From: Weissella confusa
Lineage (GTDB): Bacteria; Bacillota; Bacilli; Lactobacillales; Lactobacillaceae
Direction: 5' to 3'
NCBI GenBank assembly: GCA_001436895.1
Contig: JQAY01000012.1
Span: 4,953-68,952, forward strand
Length of the DNA stretch: 64,000 bases
Shown here: piece after piece, positions 16,608 to 25,315 of the stretch
Layout of the letters: each line of letters opens with the position of its first letter
How positions within the stretch are numbered: position 1 is the stretch's first letter
Made by a program: the position numbers and the translations under genes
The notes under the pieces: model-generated
Databases searched by the model: none
Told to the model about the DNA's origin: nothing
What the model saw: only the letters and a program-made list of their open reading frames with translations

Positions 16608-16668
16608 TGTATCGTTTCCCCCGTTACAATTCCGTGTGCAATTTCAGTAACCTATTCAATTTACTATT

Positions 16669-16674
16669 AGTATA
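16669..16674 (-). promoter_or_regulatory. Probable -10 box of the catalase gene
   Basis: TATACT on the minus strand lies about 60 bases before the catalase start codon. No clear -35 box or PerR-type palindrome is seen. Confidence 0.45.
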
Positions 16675-16751
16675 GAACCGTATGGGTTACCTTTGGGAAA
16701 ATTAGTGACTAAGACCATAACAAATAATTATCTGATATTTGAAAAATATAG

Positions 16752-16785
16752 AAAAACGACCGATTCAGTCGTGAATCGGTCGTTT
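16752..16785 (-). terminator. Terminator of the TPR-helicase gene
   Basis: Perfect 14-bp arms (AAACGACCGATTCA/TGAATCGGTCGTTT) with a four-base loop lie just after the stop. The following minus-strand sequence is TTC TATATTTTTC. Confidence 0.85.
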
Positions 16786-16787
16786 GA

Positions 16788-18998
16788 TCAGTTATACAAA
16801 TTCAATTTCTTAGGTGATGGCGTGTGCAATGCTTGAATGAGCTGTTCGCGACTATAGTCCACGAAAACCAATTCTTCTTTCGCACGCGAAACCGCTGTGT
16901 AGGCTAAGCCATAATCAGCTGCTTCCATCACATAAACTTTACGTGCACCACTACCTTGCGACTTGTGAATCGTAATCGCATAGGCCAAAAGCAAATCGCG
17001 TTTTGCTTGCCAGACTGGAAGCTTATACACTTTACCCGTTCCAGAAATAGTAATCTCAACTTCTCCGTAATCACCAGACTCAACGTTTGAAACGCGCAGG
17101 TCTGTTATTTCTCCGTACTCACTTGTGGTGTAGCCATGAATAAAGGAATCGTCATTGTTATAAAACATTACTTTCGCACCAACAAAGAAACCGCCACGAC
17201 CATACTTTCCACGTTTAAAAAATGGTACAACAACGTCTGAATTAGCGCCTAAATTCTTATAGAAGTACTCATTGACTTGAGCAACATGATTGTTTGAGTA
17301 GGCTAAAATCATGACGTCTTCCAAATCTAAGTGTTGCTTTTTATCCTGCAGCATTGACATGTAGCTAACAGACCTGTATGAATTCGTTTGACGAATATAG
17401 TTATCTTCAGCTGATCTGACATTAGCAATGAAATCTCGTAATTTATCATTCTTTGCACGCCGGTTTTCCGTGAAAAAGAATCCTGTACCAAACTTCTTGA
17501 TAAGACCCATTAAATCACCCGTGACCGATAGCGCATCCTCATCCAAACTAACAGGGGGCAACTGTGCTTCATCACCAACTAAAATAAACCTAGTCGTTGA
17601 AGGGAAAAACGATAACACTTTTGCCATCATCTCCACAGTCAACATCGAGACTTCATCAATAACAACAGTGTCATACTGCTTAAATTCTTGAGCTGACGGG
17701 GTATTAGCAACCACCGATTGAACCGTTCCAATAACGTAAAATCCATTATCAACTAAATTCAATTTAGCTTTGTGAGTCGGTGCCAATCCAACAACCTTGC
17801 TCGTATCCAAAACGTGACCTAGCACAAACGTTTTTCCACTTCCACCAACACCGAGCAAAGATACAATCCGTCGATTTTGTCCTTTTAACCACTGTAAGAA
17901 ATCCACTTGTTCATCTAACGGCTCAAAATCTTCGGTATTATCTGAAAATGGCAAGTCTTGCGAACTCAACGCAACCAATCCTGACTTTATCTCTTTTTCA
18001 TAACGTAATTTATCATTCAAGTACAGTACACCTTGAGATTCATCACTATTCAAAAATCCAAATTCATCAGACTGCATTAATTCCAATGCTTTAAAATGCT
18101 TTTTCTGGTTTACTGACATAACTTCGCCAGATTCCTTCAACATCGTCAAATCATCAATTGCAACCAGATGCTTTAACACCACGCCATCAATCAAATGACT
18201 TTCGGTTAACAGTTGCTCTACTATTCCTTTATTAAATTCCGAAACCTGTAACAAAGCAAAGACCTTTGACAATTCCCACTTTTGTTGAAAATACAAATTT
18301 TCTTCTAGGTAGTCATTAAAGGCCGACATATACCGAATATCCGTCATCTTAGGCAAATATTTTTCATATAGTGTGCGTGACTCTAGTGCTGATGCACTCA
18401 TATAGCCTGGGATATTTGTATAGCGTGGCGTTGTCATCCGCAGTTCATACCACTCGCGATCTGACAACATCCGAATTTGGTCAAAATCCAACTTATCAAC
18501 AAATATATAAGCCGACTGGTATCCTTTCTCAGTTGTAGTCACAATCGGTGTTCCATTCGAGGCCAGCCGATCCATACGCACTCGGAACTTCGAATTATTT
18601 GTTCTTTTTTCAATTGGTTCATCAGCCAATTTGAGTCGTTCGATTTTCTTGTTAATTTGATCCAACTTCTTATTGCTAAGACCGAATCGTGCAGCCTTTT
18701 TCAAAAGCTTCATAGCTGTGTCTGCGTCTTCATCAACAATCGCTAAATTGGCCATAAATGAATAAGCATTCGCCATGTTCGCCTTTGGTCGTGGCTTCTG
18801 TCGTACAAAATTTGCCAGCAACTTTTCTGAATGCTTATACTTTTTCAGTTCATATTCAATCTTGCCGTAAAAATAAGCAATTGATTTATACGTCGGTTTC
18901 TCGTTATAGATTATCTGCGCTAAATCGCTGGCAGCCAAATAATCTTTTTCTTTCACCAAACTTCTGAGTTTTAAATAATCATCCTCAATCTTTCCCAT
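16788..18998 (-). CDS. RecD-like SF1 helicase with TPR-like N-terminal region
   Basis: The 736-residue protein has three parts. Residues 1-120 are short amphipathic helices of TPR type (DYLAASDLAQIIYNEKPTY, YGKIEYELKKYKHSEKLLANF). Residues about 130-360 are a region I do not recognise. The rest is an SF1B helicase of the RecD/AAA_30 type. Its Walker A is GVGGSGKT and its Walker B is VVIDEVSML. Motif III is GDEAQLPPV, motif V AITIHKSQGS and motif VI YTAVSRAKEELV. RecD2 in firmicutes normally carries helix-hairpin-helix repeats instead of TPRs, so this is a different protein. Such fusions are often found near defence genes. Here it stands alone, AT-rich, with its own terminator. Helicase activity is likely; the pathway is unknown. 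Confidence 0.8.
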   Translation of the reverse strand: MGKIEDDYLKLRSLVKEKDYLAASDLAQIIYNEKPTYKSIAYFYGKIEYELKKYKHSEKLLANFVRQKPRPKANMANAYSFMANLAIVDEDADTAMKLLKKAARFGLSNKKLDQINKKIERLKLADEPIEKRTNNSKFRVRMDRLASNGTPIVTTTEKGYQSAYIFVDKLDFDQIRMLSDREWYELRMTTPRYTNIPGYMSASALESRTLYEKYLPKMTDIRYMSAFNDYLEENLYFQQKWELSKVFALLQVSEFNKGIVEQLLTESHLIDGVVLKHLVAIDDLTMLKESGEVMSVNQKKHFKALELMQSDEFGFLNSDESQGVLYLNDKLRYEKEIKSGLVALSSQDLPFSDNTEDFEPLDEQVDFLQWLKGQNRRIVSLLGVGGSGKTFVLGHVLDTSKVVGLAPTHKAKLNLVDNGFYVIGTVQSVVANTPSAQEFKQYDTVVIDEVSMLTVEMMAKVLSFFPSTTRFILVGDEAQLPPVSLDEDALSVTGDLMGLIKKFGTGFFFTENRRAKNDKLRDFIANVRSAEDNYIRQTNSYRSVSYMSMLQDKKQHLDLEDVMILAYSNNHVAQVNEYFYKNLGANSDVVVPFFKRGKYGRGGFFVGAKVMFYNNDDSFIHGYTTSEYGEITDLRVSNVESGDYGEVEITISGTGKVYKLPVWQAKRDLLLAYAITIHKSQGSGARKVYVMEAADYGLAYTAVSRAKEELVFVDYSREQLIQALHTPSPKKLNLYN

Positions 18999-19029
18999 TT
19001 CTTTCTCCTTTTCCTACCATGCAAGCATT

Positions 19030-19056
19030 AAAAAAGCCGACCATCCCTGGTCGACC
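19030..19056 (-). terminator. Terminator of the 96-residue membrane protein gene
   Basis: An eight-pair stem (TGGTCGGC with GTCGACCA, one G-U) is followed by six T on the minus strand. Confidence 0.75.
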
Positions 19057-19072
19057 TAAAAAAATAATAGCG

Positions 19073-19363
19073 TTAATCTGTCTCTCGTACTGACGCTTGC
19101 AAAGCTCCGACTTCATGACGCACTACGATTGTGTAGTGACTTGCAGTATATGATGACAACATAGCGACGTAAGATACACTCACGACAAAAAGAGCTGCCA
19201 AACGTGCTGCAACTGAAGACTTCGTTCGAATTGCACGGCGCACTGCCGGGCTAGCGATCAGCTTTACCCAACTTAACGTCAACAAAAAGCCTACTAGCCA
19301 GCCAACGGTGGTTAATTGTAACCCCTTTGACCAGAAAGTAAGTTCATTAAAACAATGTACCAA
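19073..19363 (-). CDS. Small two-span membrane protein
   Basis: The 96-residue product starts at TTG, eight bases after AAGGAGA. It has two hydrophobic spans, LTTVGWLVGFLLTLSWVKLI and AALFVVSVSYVAMLSSY, joined by a short basic loop (RRAIRTKSSVAAR). A polar tail follows. The size and layout resemble holins or other small orphan membrane proteins, but there is no phage context, so I leave it unassigned. It is monocistronic. Confidence 0.55.
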   Translation of the reverse strand: MVHCFNELTFWSKGLQLTTVGWLVGFLLTLSWVKLIASPAVRRAIRTKSSVAARLAALFVVSVSYVAMLSSYTASHYTIVVRHEVGALQASVRETD

Positions 19364-19458
19364 CTCTACTCTCTCCTTCTCTCCGTGGATTATTATACAA
19401 CTTTAAGATAACCATAAACGAAAAGTCTTATTATCTGTACAGTTCCGTATACGGGTCA

Positions 19459-19872
19459 CTAATTTTCCCGACGTGGGTTGACCAATACATAACCTTCTGG
19501 GCGTGCTAACTTAATGTCATAACCCTTTTCAACGAACGTGTCAGCGACTTCGCCAACAAAGCGATTACGGAAGAATTGATCCTTATCTAGCAACTCCACA
19601 CCCGCTGCCAGAATTTTCATATCCTCGACCTTTTGGCCCATACTTTCAATCTTGTCCTTAACCCGTTCCACTACGGCTTCAGGCGTTTCGCGGTATCCGG
19701 CATACAAACGCCATAGAATTTCATCCAAGATGACATCCCCATTCTGGCAGTGCAATGAGGCCATCGCTTCTTGCATCATGTAGCCCTTCAAAGATTCCCC
19801 ATATACTCGCATCGCCGTGATGCCATTTTGCGTATCGTTATCAATTTCCATATTGCGAATATTTGCAACCAT
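19459..19872 (-). CDS. Conserved-looking cytoplasmic protein of unknown function
   Basis: The 137-residue product is soluble, acidic and mostly helical. It has a long central helix (ETPEAVVERVKDKIESMG) and a C-terminal beta hairpin with VLVNPRREN. AGGGGA lies seven bases before the ATG. No domain or catalytic motif is recognised. It is monocistronic and divergent from the MFS transporter at 20107. Between them lies a GGTATA-N7-TATACC palindrome, so the two could share a regulator. Confidence 0.6.
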   Translation of the reverse strand: MVANIRNMEIDNDTQNGITAMRVYGESLKGYMMQEAMASLHCQNGDVILDEILWRLYAGYRETPEAVVERVKDKIESMGQKVEDMKILAAGVELLDKDQFFRNRFVGEVADTFVEKGYDIKLARPEGYVLVNPRREN

Positions 19873-19985
19873 ACTAACGTCCCCTCATATCATTTTTGTC
19901 ATTAATCTAATCATGACGGACAAAATCGAAAAAGATGGTTCGGATTTTTGAATTAGCATGCATAAATTATGAATATTATACGGCT

Positions 19986-20004
19986 GGTATACGTGGTCTA
20001 TACC
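19986..20004. promoter_or_regulatory. Palindrome in the divergent region before the MFS gene
   Basis: GGTATA, seven bases, TATACC form a perfect inverted repeat about 100 bases upstream of the transporter start. It is a candidate operator or activator site. No adjacent regulator gene identifies the protein. Confidence 0.4.
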
Positions 20005-20106
20005 ATGAGAAATCTTCTTAGTTGAAATTCACAAAATTACCATACTCAACCGGTAGACTAATTTCATCTATAACAACTATTTAGTCTTAGAAGGAGAATT
20101 TTTCTT

Positions 20107-21375
20107 ATGGATGACGAAACAATTGTGGCAAAGCCGTCCACTAAAACGGCAACCCCGGCAAAAGCCAAGGTTACTGCCCGCACAATCACATTGGTAGCCG
20201 CCCTATTCCTCGGCTTCATTATGATTTACTTCGATAAAAACGCGATTGGCATCATCTTGGTTAGCATGCAACAAGATTTCGGTTTCAGTAACGTGCAAAA
20301 AGGAATGGTTATGTCAGCTTTCTTCATTGGATATGCTTCAATGCAAGTACCCGCTGGTTTGTTGAACACGAAGCTTGGTTCAAAGCGTTTGTTGGTCTTC
20401 TCAATGGCTGCCATCGCCATCTTCGCCGCTATGGCTGGATTTGCCAAGGCCGTGTTGTTCATCATTATCATTCGTTTCTTGGCCGGTGCCATCGCCCACT
20501 CTGGGTATGCGCCTAGTGCGGCCAAGGAAGTTGCGACCAAGTTGCCGTTGGATCAACGTACTTTGGCGCAAGGTATTTTGATTTCCGCATCAGGTATTTC
20601 AGGAATTATCGTGCCATTGGTCGTGTCACCGGTTTTGCAAGATTACGGTTGGCAACGTGCCTTTTGGATGATTGCTATCGCTTCTGTTGTGGTTGGAATT
20701 GTCTTGCGATTTGTTTTGCCAAGTGAAAAGAAGTTCGCAGAAGAGACTGACGCAGCCGTCACAGAACAAGCACCCGCTGCCAAGATGTCTGACGTCATTC
20801 GTGAACGTTTTGTTTGGTTGCTATTCCTATCAAACTTTACGATTAACGCGATGATGTACGGCATGATCAACTGGATGCCTTCTTACTTGATTCAATCAGT
20901 GAAGCTATCGACGATTGTGCAAGGTCACATCACGGCAATCGGTGGCTTGGCCTTCTTGGTCGGATCAATCGGTGGTTCATACATCGTCGGTAAGTTCTTC
21001 TTCGGTAAGGAAAAGACGGTTATCGGTTTTGCGGCCATCATGGCTGCTGTAAGCCTATTCTTGGCGTCACTATCAGCTGACAGTGGCATGATTACAATTG
21101 CCTTGGCATCTGGTGAATTCTTCAGTGCCATGACGTTCGTGACATTGATGTCATTGCCAGTTAAGCGTTTTGCGCCACACAAGTTCGGTCCATCATACGC
21201 CATCGTTGCGACTGGTGGTATCTTGGGTGGTATCGTTTCACCAACGTTGATTGGGTTGTTGGTCGACATGGCTAACGGCGCTTACTTCATGGTATTCGTC
21301 TACTTCCTAATCTTGGGAGCCTTGATGTTCTTGTGGTCACGCTTTATTCCAAAACAATCTAAGGAGAACGCCTAA
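20107..21375 (+). CDS. Major facilitator superfamily transporter
   Basis: The 422-residue protein has the twelve-span pattern of MFS permeases. A cytoplasmic N-terminal tail rich in Ala/Lys/Thr (residues 1-25) precedes span 1. A YFDKNAIGIIL motif in span 1 and the MQQDFGFSNVQKGMV loop resemble the anion:cation symporter branch that carries organic anions. It is placed two bases before an M20 amidohydrolase, so the substrate is probably an N-acylated amino acid or similar carboxylate that the next enzyme cleaves; this is inference. AAGGAG lies nine bases before the ATG. Confidence 0.85.
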   Translation: MDDETIVAKPSTKTATPAKAKVTARTITLVAALFLGFIMIYFDKNAIGIILVSMQQDFGFSNVQKGMVMSAFFIGYASMQVPAGLLNTKLGSKRLLVFSMAAIAIFAAMAGFAKAVLFIIIIRFLAGAIAHSGYAPSAAKEVATKLPLDQRTLAQGILISASGISGIIVPLVVSPVLQDYGWQRAFWMIAIASVVVGIVLRFVLPSEKKFAEETDAAVTEQAPAAKMSDVIRERFVWLLFLSNFTINAMMYGMINWMPSYLIQSVKLSTIVQGHITAIGGLAFLVGSIGGSYIVGKFFFGKEKTVIGFAAIMAAVSLFLASLSADSGMITIALASGEFFSAMTFVTLMSLPVKRFAPHKFGPSYAIVATGGILGGIVSPTLIGLLVDMANGAYFMVFVYFLILGALMFLWSRFIPKQSKENA

Positions 21376-21377
21376 TT

Positions 21378-22541
21378 ATGGAAGCATTGCTTGAAAAGAT
21401 TCGGGTTGCTGATCAAGTAACCTGGCGCCGTTGGTTGCACCAACACGCCGAATTGTCATTCGAAGAATTTGAAACAACGGCTTACATCGAAAACTTGTTG
21501 CGTGATGTGCCGAACCTAACGATTGAACGTCCAGCCCCAACCGGTTTGGTTGCGACGTTGCACGGTGCGCACCCTGGTAAGACAATTGCCTTGCGTGCCG
21601 ATATCGATGCCTTGCCAATGGACGAATTGGCTGATGTACCTTATAAGTCAATTAACCCTGGTGTGATGCACTCTTGTGGGCATGATGTGCACGCTGCCAT
21701 TTTGCTTGGTGCGGTCTTCGCCCTAGCAGACATGCGCGATGCCATTCACGGTGATGTGAAGTTTATCTTCCAAGCCGCTGAAGAAATGCCACCTGGTGGC
21801 GCAATCGCCTTGGTTGAAGCCGGTGTATTGGATGACGTTGATCAAATCTTTGGTTTGCACGTTTTCCCAATGACCAAGACCGGTACTGTTGGATTTTCTT
21901 ACGGCGCCATGACAGCTTCATCTGATTTGTTCGACCTAACGATTAAGGGCCGTGGTGCCCACGCCATGGCACCTGAACAATCAATTGATCCAATTACGCT
22001 TGGGACAGAGATTATTCAATCAATCAACAACATGATTGCACGACGCGTTGCTCCTACTGAAGCTGCTTTGGTTTCATGGGGACAATTCACGGCCGGTACT
22101 GTCAACAACATCATTCCACACACGTCGCACATCAAGGCGTCAGTTCGTTCACGTAACCCACAAGTTCGTGCCGACATGGAACGTATGATTCGCGACATTA
22201 TCGAACACGTGACGGCCATGTACGGTGCCGAATACGATTTGGACTTCCAAAAGGGCTACGGTTCAGTGATGAACGCCAAGGAAGAAATGGATTTGGTGTT
22301 GGCCACAGCCAAGGAGTTACTTGGTGAAGAAAACACGTACCCGATGCCACAATTGATGGCTGGTGAAGACTTCTCAGCCTACACGGAGATTAAGCCTGGC
22401 GCTTACTTCGGTTTGGGTTCTGGGTTGGCTGAAGATGGTTACGAATTCGTCAACCACCACCCTAAGTTCATCGTCGACGAAGACTGCATGCCCGTTGGGT
22501 CTGCGATGTTCGTTAAGATTGTTGAGAATATTTTGATGTAA
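21378..22541 (+). CDS. M20D-family amidohydrolase (N-acyl amino acid hydrolase type)
   Basis: The 387-residue enzyme belongs to the M20 metallopeptidase family that removes acyl groups from amino acids or peptides. It keeps the metal ligands and catalytic residues: HQHAELSFEE, ALRADIDALPM, MHSCGHDVHAAILLGA, FIFQAAEEMPPGG, GLHVFP and the late GEDFSAY. The inserted dimerisation domain with GRGAHAMAPEQSIDP is present. The start codon follows the transporter stop by two bases, with GGAGAACGCC inside the transporter end, so translation is coupled. Hippurate, N-acetyl-diaminopimelate or other N-acyl substrates are possible. The presence of its own permease favours a peripheral substrate. Confidence 0.88.
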   Translation: MEALLEKIRVADQVTWRRWLHQHAELSFEEFETTAYIENLLRDVPNLTIERPAPTGLVATLHGAHPGKTIALRADIDALPMDELADVPYKSINPGVMHSCGHDVHAAILLGAVFALADMRDAIHGDVKFIFQAAEEMPPGGAIALVEAGVLDDVDQIFGLHVFPMTKTGTVGFSYGAMTASSDLFDLTIKGRGAHAMAPEQSIDPITLGTEIIQSINNMIARRVAPTEAALVSWGQFTAGTVNNIIPHTSHIKASVRSRNPQVRADMERMIRDIIEHVTAMYGAEYDLDFQKGYGSVMNAKEEMDLVLATAKELLGEENTYPMPQLMAGEDFSAYTEIKPGAYFGLGSGLAEDGYEFVNHHPKFIVDEDCMPVGSAMFVKIVENILM

Positions 22542-22545
22542 ACAA

Positions 22546-22581
22546 AAAGAGGTAGAAAATCCACGGATTTTCTACCTCTTT
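22546..22581. terminator. Bidirectional terminator between amidohydrolase and pepN
   Basis: Perfect 17-bp arms with a two-base loop have T-rich flanks on both strands. It separates the convergent genes ending at 22541 and 22592. Confidence 0.92.
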
Positions 22582-22591
22582 ATTTTGTCTA

Positions 22592-25135
22592 TTACTTGTT
22601 ATTTGCTGCGCGAACCGCTACGTTAACTGCTTCTTGTTCCGCTTCAATCAACGCAACGCGGGTTTCTACGACCTTGATATCCATCGTGATTTCACGTGTC
22701 AGCCCTGGCGTTGGCAACTTTGGTTCAAAGAAGGCCTTGAACTCCGATAAGCGCTCGGCCGTTTGGAAAATACCGGCTGTGACGGTGATGTACGTCGTGA
22801 ACTCCATGTCACCACCAACTGTATCTTCCAACCATTGCCAGTCTGCGCGAATCCAATCCCAGGCTGCTTGTTGACCGTGCTTGTTTGCCAAAACGCCACG
22901 GTACCAAGCACGCAAATCTTGTGGCTTGATGGTGTTGGCATCCTCAAACTTGTTGATCAACGTTGCAACCAAAGCTGGATCTTGTGTTTGCGTAAGCGCG
23001 CCTTGAATATCACGCTTGAACGTCGCATCTGATGACGCAACGTAAGCTTGGAGCAGTTGATCAAACAAGGCTTCACTACCAAAGTTTTCGACTTCATTAC
23101 GCAAAATCAAGCCACGTACTTCAGCTGGCAAAGCCGCTAAATCAGCTTGGCGCGCCACAAACAACTCGTGCGCGGCCGTAATTGCTTCTGCATTTTGGGC
23201 ATACAACGCTGCACGCAAGACCAACGGACGCGTAATCGCATCATCGCTACTCTCACCAGCTTGGGCATGCCAGCCTAAACGGGCAACCTGTTCACGGCTC
23301 AACCCATCAAAGAATGTTTGTAGTTCGTGCTCTGCGTCAGAATCAGGCGTCGCAAACTTCTTCAAGTTATTCGCGACATCATAAAGCGCTGTCGTGACAA
23401 CCACATGTTCACTATTCGCAAACGTTTGTAGCAATGGCACAACGGCGGCATATGATGTCAAACGACCTTCAGCCAACAAACGTTGATCTTGCAACAATTG
23501 TAACTGTGAAATGGCAGACAAGTTCGTCGCATCTTGTGCCAAATCAGCCAACAGCGTCTCGTCATAGTTCACAATGAAGTGCGAGTTATTGCCAACGTTC
23601 AATTGGAATGGTTGACCATTTGCCTCACGCAATTGTTGATAATCACCAACTACGATTTCATGTTCAGTCAGCAATTCTGGCACGGCTCCATAGTTACTGT
23701 TCAATGGAATTTGCCATTGACGGCCCTTTTCTTCACCTTCACCAATGAAGAATTGTTGTTGTGACAAGGTCAATTGACCATCGACAACCGCTGCTGTGAC
23801 CACTGGATAACCTGGTTGCTCCAACCACGACGTCATGATAGCGCCGACATCCAAGCCTGAGGCATCACCCAATGCTTGCCATAAGTCAGCACCAGTTGCA
23901 TTGCCATACTGGTGCGCATCAAAGTAGGCCTTCAAGCCCTTACGCAAAGCATCATCCCCAAGCAGTGCACGGACCATGACCAGCATACGCGCACCCTTTG
24001 CGTAAACAATCGCACCGTCAAAGAGCGCGTCAATTTCTGCTGGATCTTCCACCTGCACGTGAACGGATTGCACACCATCAGTCGCATCTCGACTCAACGC
24101 TGCTGCCACATCGGATGTTTGGAACAATTCCCAAATGTGCCAATCTGGTTCAATGGCATCGATGGCGACATACTCCATCATGTTGGCAAAACTTTCGTTC
24201 AGCCACAAGTCATCCCACCACTTCATCGTGACCAAATCACCAAACCATTGGTGGGCCAATTCGTGCGCAATCACAGTGGCCACCACTTGCTTCTGACGCA
24301 AGGGCGTATTATCTGGATCAAGCGTTAAATATGCTTCACGATAGGTAACCAAGCCCCAGTTTTCCATGGCCCCAGCTGAAAAATCAGGCAATGCCAATTG
24401 CCATGAGTGTGGCAATGGATATGGTGTTTGGTAGAAATCTTCATAGAATTCAATCGAACGCTTAGCAATATCAAGCGCAAAGTCCAATTCATTTGTCTTG
24501 TGCGCCTTCGTAGCAAAGACGCCAACTTCAACACCGCTCTTCGTACGAGTTGTCTTACTCTGCAAATCACCAAACGCAAAGGCCACCAAGTACGTTGACA
24601 TGCGGACAGTCGTCGCAAAGTAGTGCACGCCGTCTTCTTCACGTAGTTCTGGCATATTTGCCAACACGGTTTCACCTGGTTGCTCATCAAACTTGAGCGC
24701 CAAATCAAACGTTGCCTTGGCTTCAGGTTCATCAATTGATGGGAAGGCTTGGCGCGCAAAAGTCGTTTCAAATTGCGTGCCGATAATCTGCTTCTTCTCA
24801 CCGGCCACTTCATAGTATGACGGATAAATTCCCATCATCGTATCGGTCAACGATGCCGTGTACGTAATCGTCAAAGCAGTTGGACCCACTTCGCGCAATG
24901 TCACGTGAATCGCCTCATGTTCATTGTCAACCGTGTAAGCCAGGTCTTGGCCGGCTTCATCGGTCACTGACGTAATCGTCAAATACTTTTGGTGAACTGA
25001 AATTTCGGTTGCTTTTGCTTCACCAGAAATCGTCGTACGTCCACTAATTACTTTGGTACCGCGGTTCACATCAATGTACAAATCATAATGTGAAGGTTGG
25101 AAAGTTTCGTAGAAATGCTCATTTTCAACTGTCAT
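22592..25135 (-). CDS. pepN: Aminopeptidase N (lysyl aminopeptidase)
   Basis: The 847-residue cytoplasmic M1 zinc peptidase removes N-terminal residues from peptides taken up from protein breakdown. The exopeptidase motif GAMENWGL is at 255-262. Zinc ligands are in HELAHQWFGD (His291, His295) and Glu314 in WLNESFA. The C-terminal helical ERAP1-like domain fills the rest, and the length matches PepN of lactic acid bacteria. It is monocistronic with a good promoter (TTGACT, 16 bases, TAATAT). A perfect palindrome abuts the -35 box, which suggests regulated expression. AGGAGA precedes the ATG. Confidence 0.97.
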   Translation of the reverse strand: MTVENEHFYETFQPSHYDLYIDVNRGTKVISGRTTISGEAKATEISVHQKYLTITSVTDEAGQDLAYTVDNEHEAIHVTLREVGPTALTITYTASLTDTMMGIYPSYYEVAGEKKQIIGTQFETTFARQAFPSIDEPEAKATFDLALKFDEQPGETVLANMPELREEDGVHYFATTVRMSTYLVAFAFGDLQSKTTRTKSGVEVGVFATKAHKTNELDFALDIAKRSIEFYEDFYQTPYPLPHSWQLALPDFSAGAMENWGLVTYREAYLTLDPDNTPLRQKQVVATVIAHELAHQWFGDLVTMKWWDDLWLNESFANMMEYVAIDAIEPDWHIWELFQTSDVAAALSRDATDGVQSVHVQVEDPAEIDALFDGAIVYAKGARMLVMVRALLGDDALRKGLKAYFDAHQYGNATGADLWQALGDASGLDVGAIMTSWLEQPGYPVVTAAVVDGQLTLSQQQFFIGEGEEKGRQWQIPLNSNYGAVPELLTEHEIVVGDYQQLREANGQPFQLNVGNNSHFIVNYDETLLADLAQDATNLSAISQLQLLQDQRLLAEGRLTSYAAVVPLLQTFANSEHVVVTTALYDVANNLKKFATPDSDAEHELQTFFDGLSREQVARLGWHAQAGESSDDAITRPLVLRAALYAQNAEAITAAHELFVARQADLAALPAEVRGLILRNEVENFGSEALFDQLLQAYVASSDATFKRDIQGALTQTQDPALVATLINKFEDANTIKPQDLRAWYRGVLANKHGQQAAWDWIRADWQWLEDTVGGDMEFTTYITVTAGIFQTAERLSEFKAFFEPKLPTPGLTREITMDIKVVETRVALIEAEQEAVNVAVRAANNK

Positions 25136-25178
25136 GTTAACTCTCCTCTAACGATTAGTCAGTTTGTATTAATAAGTA

Positions 25179-25206
25179 ATATTAGAACTTTTCTCATGAA
25201 AGTCAA
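25179..25206 (-). promoter_or_regulatory. Promoter of pepN
   Basis: On the minus strand TTGACT (25201-25206) and TAATAT (25179-25184) are separated by 16 bases, about 45 bases before the start codon. Confidence 0.75.
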
Positions 25207-25223
25207 TACCATAGTTTATGGTA
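25207..25223. promoter_or_regulatory. Operator-like palindrome abutting the pepN -35 box
   Basis: TACCATA-GTT-TATGGTA is a perfect 7-3-7 inverted repeat directly upstream of the -35 hexamer. This position fits an activator or repressor site. It does not match the CodY or CcpA consensus. Confidence 0.55.
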
Positions 25224-25274
25224 CTACCTTCCTTAAGACGTGACGTGAATTTTGTCCTATTTCAGTTACATAAA

Positions 25275-25309
25275 TAAAATGCTACGCAATTCAACATCAC
25301 GTAGCATTT
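25275..25309 (-). terminator. Terminator of the Ugp-like operon
   Basis: An AAATGCTACG/CGTAGCATTT stem with a 13-base loop is followed on the minus strand by TTATTTATG. Confidence 0.8.
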
Positions 25310-25315
25310 CCAACA

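Noticed and set aside
19073-19363. Holin
   Set aside because: Two spans and small size fit, but there is no lysin or other phage gene near.
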